From Minisyncoccota bacterium (GTDB lineage: Bacteria; Patescibacteriota; Minisyncoccia; Minisyncoccales; JAQTPW01), in NCBI GenBank assembly GCA_028712565.1, contig JAQTPW010000008.1, positions 1 to 33,704 of the forward strand: a DNA stretch of 33,704 bases, in the 5' to 3' direction. Made by a program: the position numbers and the translations under genes. The notes under the pieces were generated by a model, which was not told the origin of the DNA, searched no databases, and worked only from the letters and a program-made list of their open reading frames with translations. Below, piece after piece: positions 1 to 8,911 of this stretch (position 1 is the first letter of the stretch; the number at the start of each line of letters is the position of its first letter).

Positions 1-642
1 TACCACTAATTCCAGGAATATTATTCGTGTTATTTGTGCTCGCATTTGTGCGCATTAGCGAAATGTTAACTTCAACCCGAATTTGGCCCTTTTCCATATC
101 AGCATCGGAAACATTAAATAATGGAAAATCCTATGCAATTCTTCGGCAAATCTTTTGGCATCTTCAGCAGAATTTAAATCGGGCTCAGTAACCAATTCCA
201 TCAAGGGAATTCCGGCTCTGTTAAAATCAACCAAAGAATAATTTTGGCCTTCGGGATGGACCAAACTTCCCGTATCTTCTTCCAAATGAACTCTCTTTAT
301 TCTGATTTTTTTACCATTAACTTGTATATGTCCTTCTTGGCACAAAGGCTTATCATATTGGCTTATCTGATATCCCTTTGGCAGATCGGGATAAAAATAA
401 TTTTTTCTATCAAATTTTGAATATTCCGGAATTTGGCAATTCAAAGAAATACCTGTCATTATTGTTTTTCTAACTGCTTCTTCATTAATGACTGGCAGAG
501 TCCCGGGATGGCCCATGCAAACCGGACAAACATTATAATTTGGCCTAGTTTCATCGGGGTTATTTGGAGAATCGCAAAACATCTTGCTTTTTGTATTAAG
601 CTCTATATGAATTTCAAGGCCAATTGTAGGTATGTAAGACAT
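1..642 (-). CDS. gatB: Aspartyl/glutamyl-tRNA amidotransferase subunit B, 5' part; runs off window start and carries an apparent frameshift near 110-118
   Basis: ORF 55..642 has the GatB N-terminus (IPTIGLEIHIELNTKSKMFC...PNYNVCPVCMGHPGTLPVIN...GYQISQYDKPLC). The tail (HYLMFPMLIWKRAKF...) is out of frame; shifting frame gives VSDADMEKGQIRVEVNISL, typical GatB. Confidence 0.9.
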
Positions 643-651
643 TTGTTATCG

Positions 652-736
652 AAACAATCAATTTCTATAAATTTCACGAAGTAAGTTTCAATAAATTTCT
701 GAAGCTAATTGAAATTAATGGAAATTAATTGAAATT
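652..736. repeat. Family A intergenic array, copy A1 (AATTTCNATTA-type units)
   Basis: Repeated GAAATT/AATTTC units with about 10-11 nt spacing, directly upstream of the gatB start; resembles 19361-19447 in inverted orientation. Confidence 0.65.
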
Positions 737-741
737 TTTTG

Positions 742-1434
742 TTATTCTATTTTTCGCCATGCTTCATCATTTTCCATCCCTTTTCCTTCTGCTTCATTCA
801 CTATTTCTACCCCAGAACTCGTGCCGATGATATCTGCTCCAACTTCAAACATCATTTTAACATCTGCTAATTTTCGAATGGAACCTGCTGCCTTTACCAA
901 TAATCCGGGAGCTGATTCTTTCATAATACTTACATGTTTTGCTTTTTCTGCTAATTCCGAATGGTCCAAAGGATCGTTTACGGTCGCAGTTTTTACGCAA
1001 ATAGCTCCCGATTCTTTAACTATTTCAGATGCTTTTTTTATTTCATCATCAGTTAAATATCCCGACCCGATAATTACTTTTGTCGGCAGAATTTTTGTAA
1101 TTTCTTTTAGATCCTTTAAAACTTCTTCATATTTCCCGTTTTTAAAAGCATCTATTTTCATTACTACGTCAACCTCGTCTGACCCATCTGATTTTGCTTT
1201 TTTTACCATCTTCATTCTATTTTCATGAGAGCTCGCGCCAGTCGGCTCATCAATTAATGTAGTAACCTTAATATCGGTATCTTTTAATAAATTTTTTGCT
1301 TCTTTTGTGTATTTTGGAAGTACGCAAAGCCCGCGAAAATTGTATTTTCTTGTTTCCTCGCAAACCTTCCTAATTTCTTCCTCGGTCGCATCTTTTTTTA
1401 AGAAAGTTTGATCCAGGATCTTTACTATATTCAT
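742..1434 (-). CDS. deoC: Deoxyribose-phosphate aldolase
   Basis: TTLIDEPTGASS, DEVDVVMKIDAFKNG, ICVKTATVN, VKAAGSIRKLADV motifs. Confidence 0.88.
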   Translation of the reverse strand: MNIVKILDQTFLKKDATEEEIRKVCEETRKYNFRGLCVLPKYTKEAKNLLKDTDIKVTTLIDEPTGASSHENRMKMVKKAKSDGSDEVDVVMKIDAFKNGKYEEVLKDLKEITKILPTKVIIGSGYLTDDEIKKASEIVKESGAICVKTATVNDPLDHSELAEKAKHVSIMKESAPGLLVKAAGSIRKLADVKMMFEVGADIIGTSSGVEIVNEAEGKGMENDEAWRKIE

Positions 1435-2123
1435 ATTATTTTTTGGGCTGTAATTTTTTCTTCATCGATCGTAAAATCATCAAAAACCACAGGAACTATT
1501 TTCTTCACATCTTTTAATAAATTTACCATTACTCTTCTGATTTCCCAGTGGGCATGCGACTCGCACCTTAACGCAAATATATGCCTCCACTCACGAAAAT
1601 TAGCAGTTATTACAATTTGACTTTTAATAGCAGTTGGCAAAACTTGCCGCGCATCTTCTGGAATCCAACCAGCTTGCCTTAACCCTCGATACATTTGTTC
1701 GTTTAAATCCATCCATTCTTGCAAAGAAACTTTTATTTTTATATTTCCCGGTAAATTTAATTCAACTAACTTTTCATTCGCATCTTTATTGGGAGGAATG
1801 ATAACCTTAAAATCGCTTTCATCAACATATCTGGTAGACTCCTGGGTATAAGCTGCTATTCTGTGCCTTACCAATTCATGAGTAAAACCTCGAGAGACAT
1901 TATTAAATTCAACAGTCATTGCTGAATGCTCCAGAACGCTTTCATGCCCATGTTTTCTTAAAAATTCCACTAGTTTTGCGGCAGATTCATTAGTAATTTT
2001 ATTCCGGCTTTGGTAAGCCGTTCTTCCAGCAACTTCAATTAACTGTATTGGGGTTTCCCCTGAAAGACCTGTCATTATTGCTAAAATTCGATGCGAACCT
2101 TCGTTTTGCAAAATTTTCGCCAT
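1431..2123 (-). CDS. thyX: Flavin-dependent thymidylate synthase
   Basis: Contains RHRX7S motif (RHRIAAYTQES); ATGA overlap with deoC. Confidence 0.93.
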   Translation of the reverse strand: MAKILQNEGSHRILAIMTGLSGETPIQLIEVAGRTAYQSRNKITNESAAKLVEFLRKHGHESVLEHSAMTVEFNNVSRGFTHELVRHRIAAYTQESTRYVDESDFKVIIPPNKDANEKLVELNLPGNIKIKVSLQEWMDLNEQMYRGLRQAGWIPEDARQVLPTAIKSQIVITANFREWRHIFALRCESHAHWEIRRVMVNLLKDVKKIVPVVFDDFTIDEEKITAQKII

Positions 2124-2150
2124 AGTTTTATTTATTTTTTATCAAATCCT

Positions 2151-2560
2151 TTATTTTTCCGACATAAATTTTTTGTAATCTACGCCGTAAATCGGACTGT
2201 CTTTCGGGCCAAGATGAATTTCCGTATCGCCGTTAAGATTAAGAGCCTTTTTTAGGTCTAAAATTTTATCTGAAATTTCCGGAAGCACTCTATCATCGAA
2301 AAAAAACCAATACTTCTATAACAATAAAGTTTGTTTTCATTTGGCAAATAAAACCCGCGAATATTAGCGGTTAGAAATTGCTCAGCATTATCGTCGTTTA
2401 ACCACCCTTCTCTTTCAAACCATTCTATATGGGATTCAGAAGTATTTTTGGGGCCAACTTCAATTCTGCCATTTCTCATGCAAAACATTATTCTTGCACG
2501 ATGAAATGAGTTATCTTCTGGCTTGCTATTTAAAAAAATTAAATTACTTTTTTTAATCAT
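2151..2560 (-). CDS. Hypothetical protein, apparently frameshifted at an A8 homopolymer (2299-2306)
   Basis: ORF 2258..2560; adding one base at the homopolymer continues as GFFFDDRVLPEISDKILDLKKALNLNGDTEIHLGPKDSPIYGVDYKKFMSEK*, stop at 2151-2153. Confidence 0.55.
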
Positions 2561-2582
2561 TGTTGTTAGATTTTAGCAATTT

Positions 2583-2620
2583 TTTTTTAAAAAGAAAAGC
2601 CCGGATTTTTATTCCGAGCT
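2583..2620 (-). terminator. Rho-independent terminator after ThyA-like gene
   Basis: Minus strand AGCTCGGA-ATAAAAA-TCCGGGCT followed by TTTCTTTTT. Confidence 0.6.
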
Positions 2621-2636
2621 CTTTAAAAAATTTTTA

Positions 2637-3293
2637 TTATATCCTCAATACCGTTTTTGCGGGATCCCAAGCATACTTATAAAGATGCAGCCCTTTACTA
2701 CAGGCAACTATTTCTCCATCATAAACCCCAATTTCTGAAGCCATATATTCCTTCAGAAGTTGAAGTGCTGCAAGATTTGAAGGAAATCCAGCCCATAAAT
2801 CCCAGGAACGAAAATATACCATAAAATGAAGCTTACCATATCTAATCCGAGCATCTACTAATCGCAAACACGGCGGGTCGGAAAGGTCAATTGAATTTTT
2901 ATCTCCTATTGTCATGCACGCCTGATTATTCCCGGATCCTGTTTCTTTAAACATTTTAATTACTTTGGGGATTTGCGGTTCCAAAAATTCCCCATACGTA
3001 TATTGCTCGTTCTTTTCTTTTGCAGAGGTCATAAGATACGGCAGATAACTTTCAACATAAGCCATAGTTGTTGGCGCGTCAACGCCTTGAGGAACATCTG
3101 GGACTAGGGGCATTGTGCCGGGATGACGTATATAAACCGTGACAAAATCAAGTTCTTTTCTTTTAGAATTTTTAAAACTTCCTCGAGTTATTTCATATTC
3201 AAAACCTACTTCAAGAACTTTCTGTAAGCATAAAAACCACGCTTCGGGCAAATCTCTCGCGTCAACGACTACAGGATTTAAGAAACCTTCCAT
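2637..3293 (-). CDS. Thymidylate synthase / dCMP hydroxymethylase family protein (ThyA fold)
   Basis: PPCLRLVDARIRYGKLHFMVYFRSWDLWAGFPSNLAALQLLKEYMASEIGVYDGEIVACSKGLHLYKYAW resembles the ThyA C-terminal half; strong SD AAAGGAGG upstream. Confidence 0.75.
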   Translation of the reverse strand: MEGFLNPVVVDARDLPEAWFLCLQKVLEVGFEYEITRGSFKNSKRKELDFVTVYIRHPGTMPLVPDVPQGVDAPTTMAYVESYLPYLMTSAKEKNEQYTYGEFLEPQIPKVIKMFKETGSGNNQACMTIGDKNSIDLSDPPCLRLVDARIRYGKLHFMVYFRSWDLWAGFPSNLAALQLLKEYMASEIGVYDGEIVACSKGLHLYKYAWDPAKTVLRI

Positions 3294-3305
3294 TCTATCC
3301 TCCTT

Positions 3306-3923
3306 TCATATATTTTGTTCGGAACGAACAATATTTTCAATTTGGGAAAAAACTTCCTCCTTTGTTTTTTCGCCATCTACCATATAAACATTTTCAAAAC
3401 GGTTTGGCAAGATTTTGTAAGTTTCCCAAACCTTAGCTAGTTTTTCTCTTTTTTCAAAAAGAGTTTTCCCTATTCCTCTATGCTCAATTCTTTGGATGCA
3501 AATCTCCGGACTAACTTTTAAAATAAATGTTAAATCTGGAAGTAAAAATTCATCATTTGTTTTAATAAGCCAATCCAGATCAATCCCGTCAGATGCGCCG
3601 TAAGCAAAAGATGAAAAAAAATAGCGATCAGAAATCACTATTTTACCCTCTGCCAAGGCTGGCAGAATTAAATTTTCCAAATGCGCCTTTCTGTCGTTTG
3701 CAAAAAGTTTTTGCAAATCAGTTGGAGAAATTCTTTCTTTCTCGTCCAAAATTTGGCGTATCTGTTTTCCAGCTTCAGAGTCAATAGTCGGTTCTTTTGT
3801 TAAAACTGTCTGAAATCCTTTTTTATTAAAAAATTCTTTTAATAAATTTGCTTGAGTAGACTGCCCCGAGCCGTCCAAACCTTCAATTACAAAAAATTTT
3901 CCAGAAGCAGTATTTCTTTGCAT
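3306..3923 (-). CDS. tmk: Thymidylate kinase
   Basis: FFVIEGLDGSGQSTQANLL P-loop, TKEP, ISDRYFFSSFAYGA. Confidence 0.92.
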   Translation of the reverse strand: MQRNTASGKFFVIEGLDGSGQSTQANLLKEFFNKKGFQTVLTKEPTIDSEAGKQIRQILDEKERISPTDLQKLFANDRKAHLENLILPALAEGKIVISDRYFFSSFAYGASDGIDLDWLIKTNDEFLLPDLTFILKVSPEICIQRIEHRGIGKTLFEKREKLAKVWETYKILPNRFENVYMVDGEKTKEEVFSQIENIVRSEQNI

Positions 3924-3929
3924 GATAAA

Positions 3930-4406
3930 TTATTCTAAAAAGGAAATTTCAAAAGAAGGTTTATTAACATTCTCCACTTTTATTCCAGCCTCCTTAAAAA
4001 TTTCTACAAAAGAATCGTCTGCATATTTGCCAAAACTGACAAATCTTTCGATTCGAGAATTAACTAACATTTTTGCACATATAATACATGGCGTATGGGT
4101 GCAGTAAATGGTGGCTGCCTCCAAATTAACGCCATGCAAAGCAGCTTGAATAATTACATTTTGTTCTGCATGTATCGCTCTACATATTTCCTGTCTAGTG
4201 CCAGAGGCAATATTTTGTTGATCTCTTAAACAACCCAGCTCAAGACAATCTTTTAGGCCAGCAGCAGCCCCATTGTAACCTGTTGTTAATATATGTTTAT
4301 TTTTTACCGCTACTGCACCAACATGATGCCGTAAACAAGTAGAACGCTCTGCTACAACAGATGCTATTTTTAAAAAATATTCGTCTTTTGATATTCTTTG
4401 AGCCAT
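3930..4406 (-). CDS. dCMP deaminase family protein (ComEB-like)
   Basis: CxxC/HAE zinc deaminase motifs: AIHAEQNVIIQAA, CTHTPCIICAKMLVN. Confidence 0.88.
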   Translation of the reverse strand: MAQRISKDEYFLKIASVVAERSTCLRHHVGAVAVKNKHILTTGYNGAAAGLKDCLELGCLRDQQNIASGTRQEICRAIHAEQNVIIQAALHGVNLEAATIYCTHTPCIICAKMLVNSRIERFVSFGKYADDSFVEIFKEAGIKVENVNKPSFEISFLE

Positions 4407-4431
4407 GTAAAATTAGAACATTCCCCTTACC

Positions 4432-4464
4432 TAAAAATAAAGGTATTACTCAATAGTAATACCC
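4432..4464 (-). terminator. Terminator overlapping the rplK stop codon
   Basis: Minus strand GGTATTACT-ATTG-AGTAATACC-TTTATTTTT; stem contains the last rplK codons and stop. Confidence 0.65.
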
Positions 4465-4868
4465 ATATTTTTGGCAGTTCCTTCTATAGTTTTCATTGCT
4501 GCCTCAATGTTTTGAGTATTTAAATCAGGAAGTTTTTTCACAGCAATTTGGCGGAGCTGTTCACGAGTGATTTTTGCAACTTTTGTTTTATTGGGAGTGC
4601 CAGATCCTTTTTCAATACCAGCTGCTTTCTTTAATAATTCCGAAGCTGGCGGTTGTTTCAAAATAAAAGTGTAAGTCCTATCTTCATAAATTGTAACTTC
4701 AACCGGAACTTTGAAACCAACCAAGCTTTTTGTTGCCTCGTTAAATGTCTTGCAAAATTCCATTATATTCAAACCTTGAGGCGCCAAAGCCGGCCCGACT
4801 GGAGGCGCAGGGGTTGCCTGGGTTGCTGGAATTTGCAAACTGATTACTGCTTTAATTTTTTTTGCCAT
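4446..4868 (-). CDS. rplK: Ribosomal protein uL11
   Basis: [43 protein letters not shown]; start trimmed from the longer ORF. Confidence 0.95.
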   Translation of the reverse strand: MAKKIKAVISLQIPATQATPAPPVGPALAPQGLNIMEFCKTFNEATKSLVGFKVPVEVTIYEDRTYTFILKQPPASELLKKAAGIEKGSGTPNKTKVAKITREQLRQIAVKKLPDLNTQNIEAAMKTIEGTAKNMGITIE

Positions 4869-4872
4869 TTTT

Positions 4873-5418
4873 TTATACTTTTTTAATTTGTAATGAGTCC
4901 AATTCCACTGGCGTGTCTCTGCCAAACATATTAACCAAAACTTTTACCTTCCCCCTTTCCTCATCAATTTCGGAAATTTTCCCGTCAAAATCCTTGAATG
5001 GGCCATCAGTAATTTTTACCAAATCCCCAACCTTTACTTCAATCTTATATTGGGGCTCAACAATTCCCATTCTTTTTTTCAAATTATCAATCTCGTTTGG
5101 AGAAACTGGAACTGGAGTAGTTCCTGCTCCGACAAATCCTGTAACATTAGGGGTATTCCTGACAACATACCAAGAATCATCAGTGACTATCATTTCAACC
5201 AGAACGTACCCTGGGTAAATTTTTTCTTCAATTACTTTTCTTTTCCCGTCTTTTATTTTAATCTTTTTTTCCTTTGGGACAAGGACATTGAAAATTTTAT
5301 CATCCATTCCCAACGACTCAATTCTTTGCTTTAAATTTTTTGCAACGGCGTCTTCGTAGCCAGAATAAGTATGCAAAACATACCATTTTCGTTCTTGGGG
5401 AAGCGTTTGTCTTGGCAT
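4873..5418 (-). CDS. nusG: Transcription termination/antitermination protein NusG
   Basis: [33 protein letters not shown] region [22 protein letters not shown]. Confidence 0.95.
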   Translation of the reverse strand: MPRQTLPQERKWYVLHTYSGYEDAVAKNLKQRIESLGMDDKIFNVLVPKEKKIKIKDGKRKVIEEKIYPGYVLVEMIVTDDSWYVVRNTPNVTGFVGAGTTPVPVSPNEIDNLKKRMGIVEPQYKIEVKVGDLVKITDGPFKDFDGKISEIDEERGKVKVLVNMFGRDTPVELDSLQIKKV

Positions 5419-5443
5419 ATTTTAATATAAAATACAAATTTAC

Positions 5444-5632
5444 TTAATATATAAATCTGCTTAATAGGACATTAAATAAAAAATCTAATCCTCCCAAATA
5501 AGCAGCCATTACTATTGAAATTCCAATTACAACCAAAGTATACCTTATGGTTTCCTGCCTGGTAGGCCAGTTAACTTTTTTTATTTCTACTTTTACTTCT
5601 TTAAAGAAAGTTGAAACACTGCTTAATTTCAT
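5444..5632 (-). CDS. secE: Preprotein translocase subunit SecE
   Basis: FFKEVKVEIKKVNWPTRQETIRYT plus one TM helix; upstream of nusG. Confidence 0.92.
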   Translation of the reverse strand: MKLSSVSTFFKEVKVEIKKVNWPTRQETIRYTLVVIGISIVMAAYLGGLDFLFNVLLSRFIY

Positions 5633-5652
5633 GCTTTATTTTTATCTGGTTT

Positions 5653-5675
5653 AAAAAACGGCCTTTCCGGCCACA
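5653..5675 (-). terminator. Possible terminator between gyrB and secE
   Basis: Minus strand GGCCGGAAAGGCCGTTTTTT. Confidence 0.4.
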
Positions 5676-5698
5676 AGTTAATAATAGCCGGGAAGTCC

Positions 5699-7630
5699 CT
5701 AAATGTCAAGGTTTTTTGCGGCCTTGGCATAGGTCTGGATAAACTTCTTTCTGGGCAATACCTCATCCCCCATTAAAACGTCAAAAATCCTATCAGCTTC
5801 CTTGGTTTCTTCAACTGCTACTTGCAGTAAAATCCTGTTTTTGGGATCCATCGTTGTCTCCCAGAGCTGGTCAGCATTCATTTCTCCAAGCCCTTTATAA
5901 CGCTGGATGTTAGACCCAAAGTTCTTTTTCATTAATTTTACCATTTCATTTTTTTGCTCTTCAGAATAAGCATACTGAATTTCTTTTCCGGTTTGAATCC
6001 TATAAAGCGGCGGCTGGGCGATATATAAATATCCTTTTTCAATCATTGGCCTGAAATAACGGTAGAATAAAGTTAAAAGCAGAGTCCTAATATGATTACC
6101 ATCTGAATCGGCATCGCACATAATAACCACCCTATGATATCTTGCTTTTTCAATGTTAAAATCTTCAGCAACTGCAGTTCCCAAAGCAATAATTAAGGCT
6201 TTTACTTCTTTTGAGTCCAAAATTTTATCGAGCCTCGCTCTTTCAACATTTAATATTTTCCCCCTTAGGGGCAATATTGCTTGAAAATGCCTGTCTCTTG
6301 CTTGGCGGGAAGAACCTCCAGCCGATTCTCCTTCAACAATAAATAACTCTGATTCTTCTGGGTTTCGGGATGTGCAATCTGCCAGTTTCCCGGGCAGAGC
6401 CAATCCCTCTAAAATTCCTTTTCTTAAAACCGTTTCTTTTGCCACCTTTGCAGCCTTTCTTGCCTTTTGAGATAAAACGCATTTTTCAATTATAGCCCTC
6501 GCATCTTGAGGATTTCTTTCCAAAAAATCAGCCAGCGCCTCTGATACAATATTTTCTACAGCTACCTTCACTTCGGGGTTTCCCAATTTTGCTTTTGTCT
6601 GTCCTTCAAATTGGGGATCTGTTAATTTTACAGAAACCACTCCGGTAAACCCCTCTCTCATATCTTCACCGCTAAGGTTCTCGTCATCTTCTTTTAACAA
6701 ATTATTTTTTCTTGCATAATCATTAAAGGTTCTAGTTAAAGCAGTCCTGAAACCAGTCAAATGCGTTCCCCCTTCTCCAGTGTAAATATTATTTGCAAAA
6801 CCTTCTTCATAGCACTCGTATTCGTCAGTATATTGGAAGGCAGCCTCAACTAAAATTCCGTCTTTTTCTCCAGAACCGTAAAAAATATTTGGATGCCTTT
6901 TTACAACTCCCTGAGTTAAATATTTAACATAAGAAGCCAGTCCTCCTTCAAAATAAAATGTGTAAGGTTTTTTTATCTTTTCTCTTTCATCAACAATAGT
7001 AATTTTTATTCCTTTGGTTAGATAAGCCTGCTGGCGCAAATGCGTTAAAATCCTTTTTAAATCAAATTTTATTTCTGGGAAAATCGCAGGATCTGGCTCA
7101 AAAATTATAGTGGTTCCAGTCTGCTTGCATTTTCCGAATATTTTAACCGGAGTTTTCACTTTGCCTTGTGAATATTCCTGAAAATATTTATTTCCATCTC
7201 GGCAAACTTCCGCCCTTATCCATTTTGAAAGCGCGCAGACCACTGCCACTCCCACGCCATGAAGGCCGCCCGATATTTTATAAGCTCCCGAACCAAATTT
7301 GGCGCCCTTGTGTAAAGTTGTCATTACTGTTTCCAAGGCGGACTTTTTAGTTTGCGGATGCTTTTCAACCGGAATTCCCCTTCCATCATCAATGCTTTTT
7401 ATCCTGTTCCCGGGAAGCAAATCAACTTCTATGTTTTTTGCATACCCTGCCATTGCCTCATCTATTGAATTATCAACGCATTCCCAAATTAAATGATGCA
7501 CTCCCTCAGAGCCAGTTGAACCAATATACATTCCCGGCCTTTTTCTGACCGGCTCCAATCCCTCAAGAACATAAATATCTTTTGCGGTATAGTCTGATTT
7601 TGGACTTAATTTTTCTTTTTTATCTGGCAT
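5699..7630 (-). CDS. gyrB: DNA gyrase subunit B
   Basis: GLEPVRKRPGMYIGST, GGLHGVGVAVVCALS, EGESAGGSSRQARDRHFQAILPLRGKILNVE, QRYKGLGEMNADQLWETTMDP. Confidence 0.95.
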   Translation of the reverse strand: MPDKKEKLSPKSDYTAKDIYVLEGLEPVRKRPGMYIGSTGSEGVHHLIWECVDNSIDEAMAGYAKNIEVDLLPGNRIKSIDDGRGIPVEKHPQTKKSALETVMTTLHKGAKFGSGAYKISGGLHGVGVAVVCALSKWIRAEVCRDGNKYFQEYSQGKVKTPVKIFGKCKQTGTTIIFEPDPAIFPEIKFDLKRILTHLRQQAYLTKGIKITIVDEREKIKKPYTFYFEGGLASYVKYLTQGVVKRHPNIFYGSGEKDGILVEAAFQYTDEYECYEEGFANNIYTGEGGTHLTGFRTALTRTFNDYARKNNLLKEDDENLSGEDMREGFTGVVSVKLTDPQFEGQTKAKLGNPEVKVAVENIVSEALADFLERNPQDARAIIEKCVLSQKARKAAKVAKETVLRKGILEGLALPGKLADCTSRNPEESELFIVEGESAGGSSRQARDRHFQAILPLRGKILNVERARLDKILDSKEVKALIIALGTAVAEDFNIEKARYHRVVIMCDADSDGNHIRTLLLTLFYRYFRPMIEKGYLYIAQPPLYRIQTGKEIQYAYSEEQKNEMVKLMKKNFGSNIQRYKGLGEMNADQLWETTMDPKNRILLQVAVEETKEADRIFDVLMGDEVLPRKKFIQTYAKAAKNLDI

Positions 7631-7656
7631 AAATCTTATAAATTAAATGGAATTAA

Positions 7657-8799
7657 TTATCGTATAACTGCTTTTAGCTCTTCTTTTGTTTTATTTCTTA
7701 TTTCTTCCTGAATTTTATTTACCTCTTCGTTAGTTAAAGTTCTTTCAGGAGACCTGTAGATAATTCTGAACGTATAACTTTTTTTGTCTTTCCCGAATTT
7801 TTTTTCGTCTTCATAACTGTCTATAAGTTTTACTTCTTCAATTAGGTTTTCTGCAAAATCCCTGACAATTTCATAGTAATTATTCAGGTTTATATTTTTA
7901 TCAATTACAAAAGAAATGTCTCTTGAAATTTCCGGATACCTGCTGACCTCAACATATTTGCTGTTTATGTCTTTAAACTGGCTGGTAATTCTTGGATCAT
8001 TAGACCAAAGCACCCTTATGTCCGGGATTCCCATTTTTATCATCGCCAACCTTTCGCCAAAGCCAAAGGCCCAACCATTATATATTTCTGGATCTAAACC
8101 AAAATTTCTTAAACACTGAGGATGAACCAATCCCGCGCCATTAACTTCCATCCATTCGCCGTTGAATTTAATATCCATTTCCAGACTTTCAAAGGTATAA
8201 GGGAAATCGTCTTTTATAAATTTATACTCAACATCCTTACCGAAAATACCTTTTGCCAGATCCGCCTGCACCTCTTTTAAATCTTCTTGAGTAATAATTT
8301 TTTTTGATTTTTTGCAAATCAGCAATCCATCAATTTGATGAAAGGCGGGATAGTGGTCTCTGTCAATTTCATCTTTACGATAGACAATTCCCGGAGCCAA
8401 TGCTTTTATTTCTCCTTCTTTTTCCAATCTTTTCAAAACTTCCGGATCTTTTAAATAAAAAGACCAGAAAGCCGTCGTCTGCGTTCTTAAAATATATTTA
8501 TCAGCAATATAGTAAGTATCGGTTTCTCTTCTGCTAGGATGGTCTTTTGGCGTATTTAGGAGATCAAAATCATTCTCCGTGCTTATTATTTTCGGGAAAT
8601 CTACCAAATCAAAATCTTTGAACCTCGGCAGGTTCACTATCTGATCCATCAGAATTTTTACAGGAGAATTTTCCTTTTTAGTTAAATCAGGAAGAGATAG
8701 CAGTTTTTTAATTCTTTCGGCTTTTATATCATTTCTCTTGTCCAATTCAGAAATCAACTCCTCCTCTTTTTTGTCTTTATATACGATTTTTTTATGCAT
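7657..8799 (-). CDS. pheS: Phenylalanyl-tRNA synthetase alpha-type catalytic domain with C-terminal FDX-ACB-like domain
   Basis: HPSRRETDTYY, RTQTTAFWS, GWAFGFGERLAMIKMGIPDIR; C-terminus YVEVSRYPEISRDISFVID...SYTFRIIYRSPERTLTNEEVN looks like FDX-ACB. Confidence 0.88.
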   Translation of the reverse strand: MHKKIVYKDKKEEELISELDKRNDIKAERIKKLLSLPDLTKKENSPVKILMDQIVNLPRFKDFDLVDFPKIISTENDFDLLNTPKDHPSRRETDTYYIADKYILRTQTTAFWSFYLKDPEVLKRLEKEGEIKALAPGIVYRKDEIDRDHYPAFHQIDGLLICKKSKKIITQEDLKEVQADLAKGIFGKDVEYKFIKDDFPYTFESLEMDIKFNGEWMEVNGAGLVHPQCLRNFGLDPEIYNGWAFGFGERLAMIKMGIPDIRVLWSNDPRITSQFKDINSKYVEVSRYPEISRDISFVIDKNINLNNYYEIVRDFAENLIEEVKLIDSYEDEKKFGKDKKSYTFRIIYRSPERTLTNEEVNKIQEEIRNKTKEELKAVIR

Positions 8800-8866
8800 A
8801 TACTTTATTAATTATACCTCATTTTTGAGCTAAATTCAAGCAAAATATGTGGATAAATTCAAAAAA

Positions 8867-8896
8867 AATCCGCTGGGTTTTTGGTCCAGCGGATCT
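8867..8896 (-). terminator. Rho-independent terminator after pyrE
   Basis: Minus strand ATCCGCTGG-ACCAAAAAC-CCAGCGGAT-TTTTTTT. Confidence 0.8.
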
Positions 8897-8911
8897 AATA
8901 TTAACCTCATC

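Noticed and set aside
433-684. Plus-strand ORF opposite gatB, and many similar ORFs opposite other genes (e.g. 821-1228, 4862-5218, 13973-14299, 31841-32350)
   Set aside because: They lie antisense to well-identified conserved genes, have no recognisable family features, and are explained as shadow ORFs.
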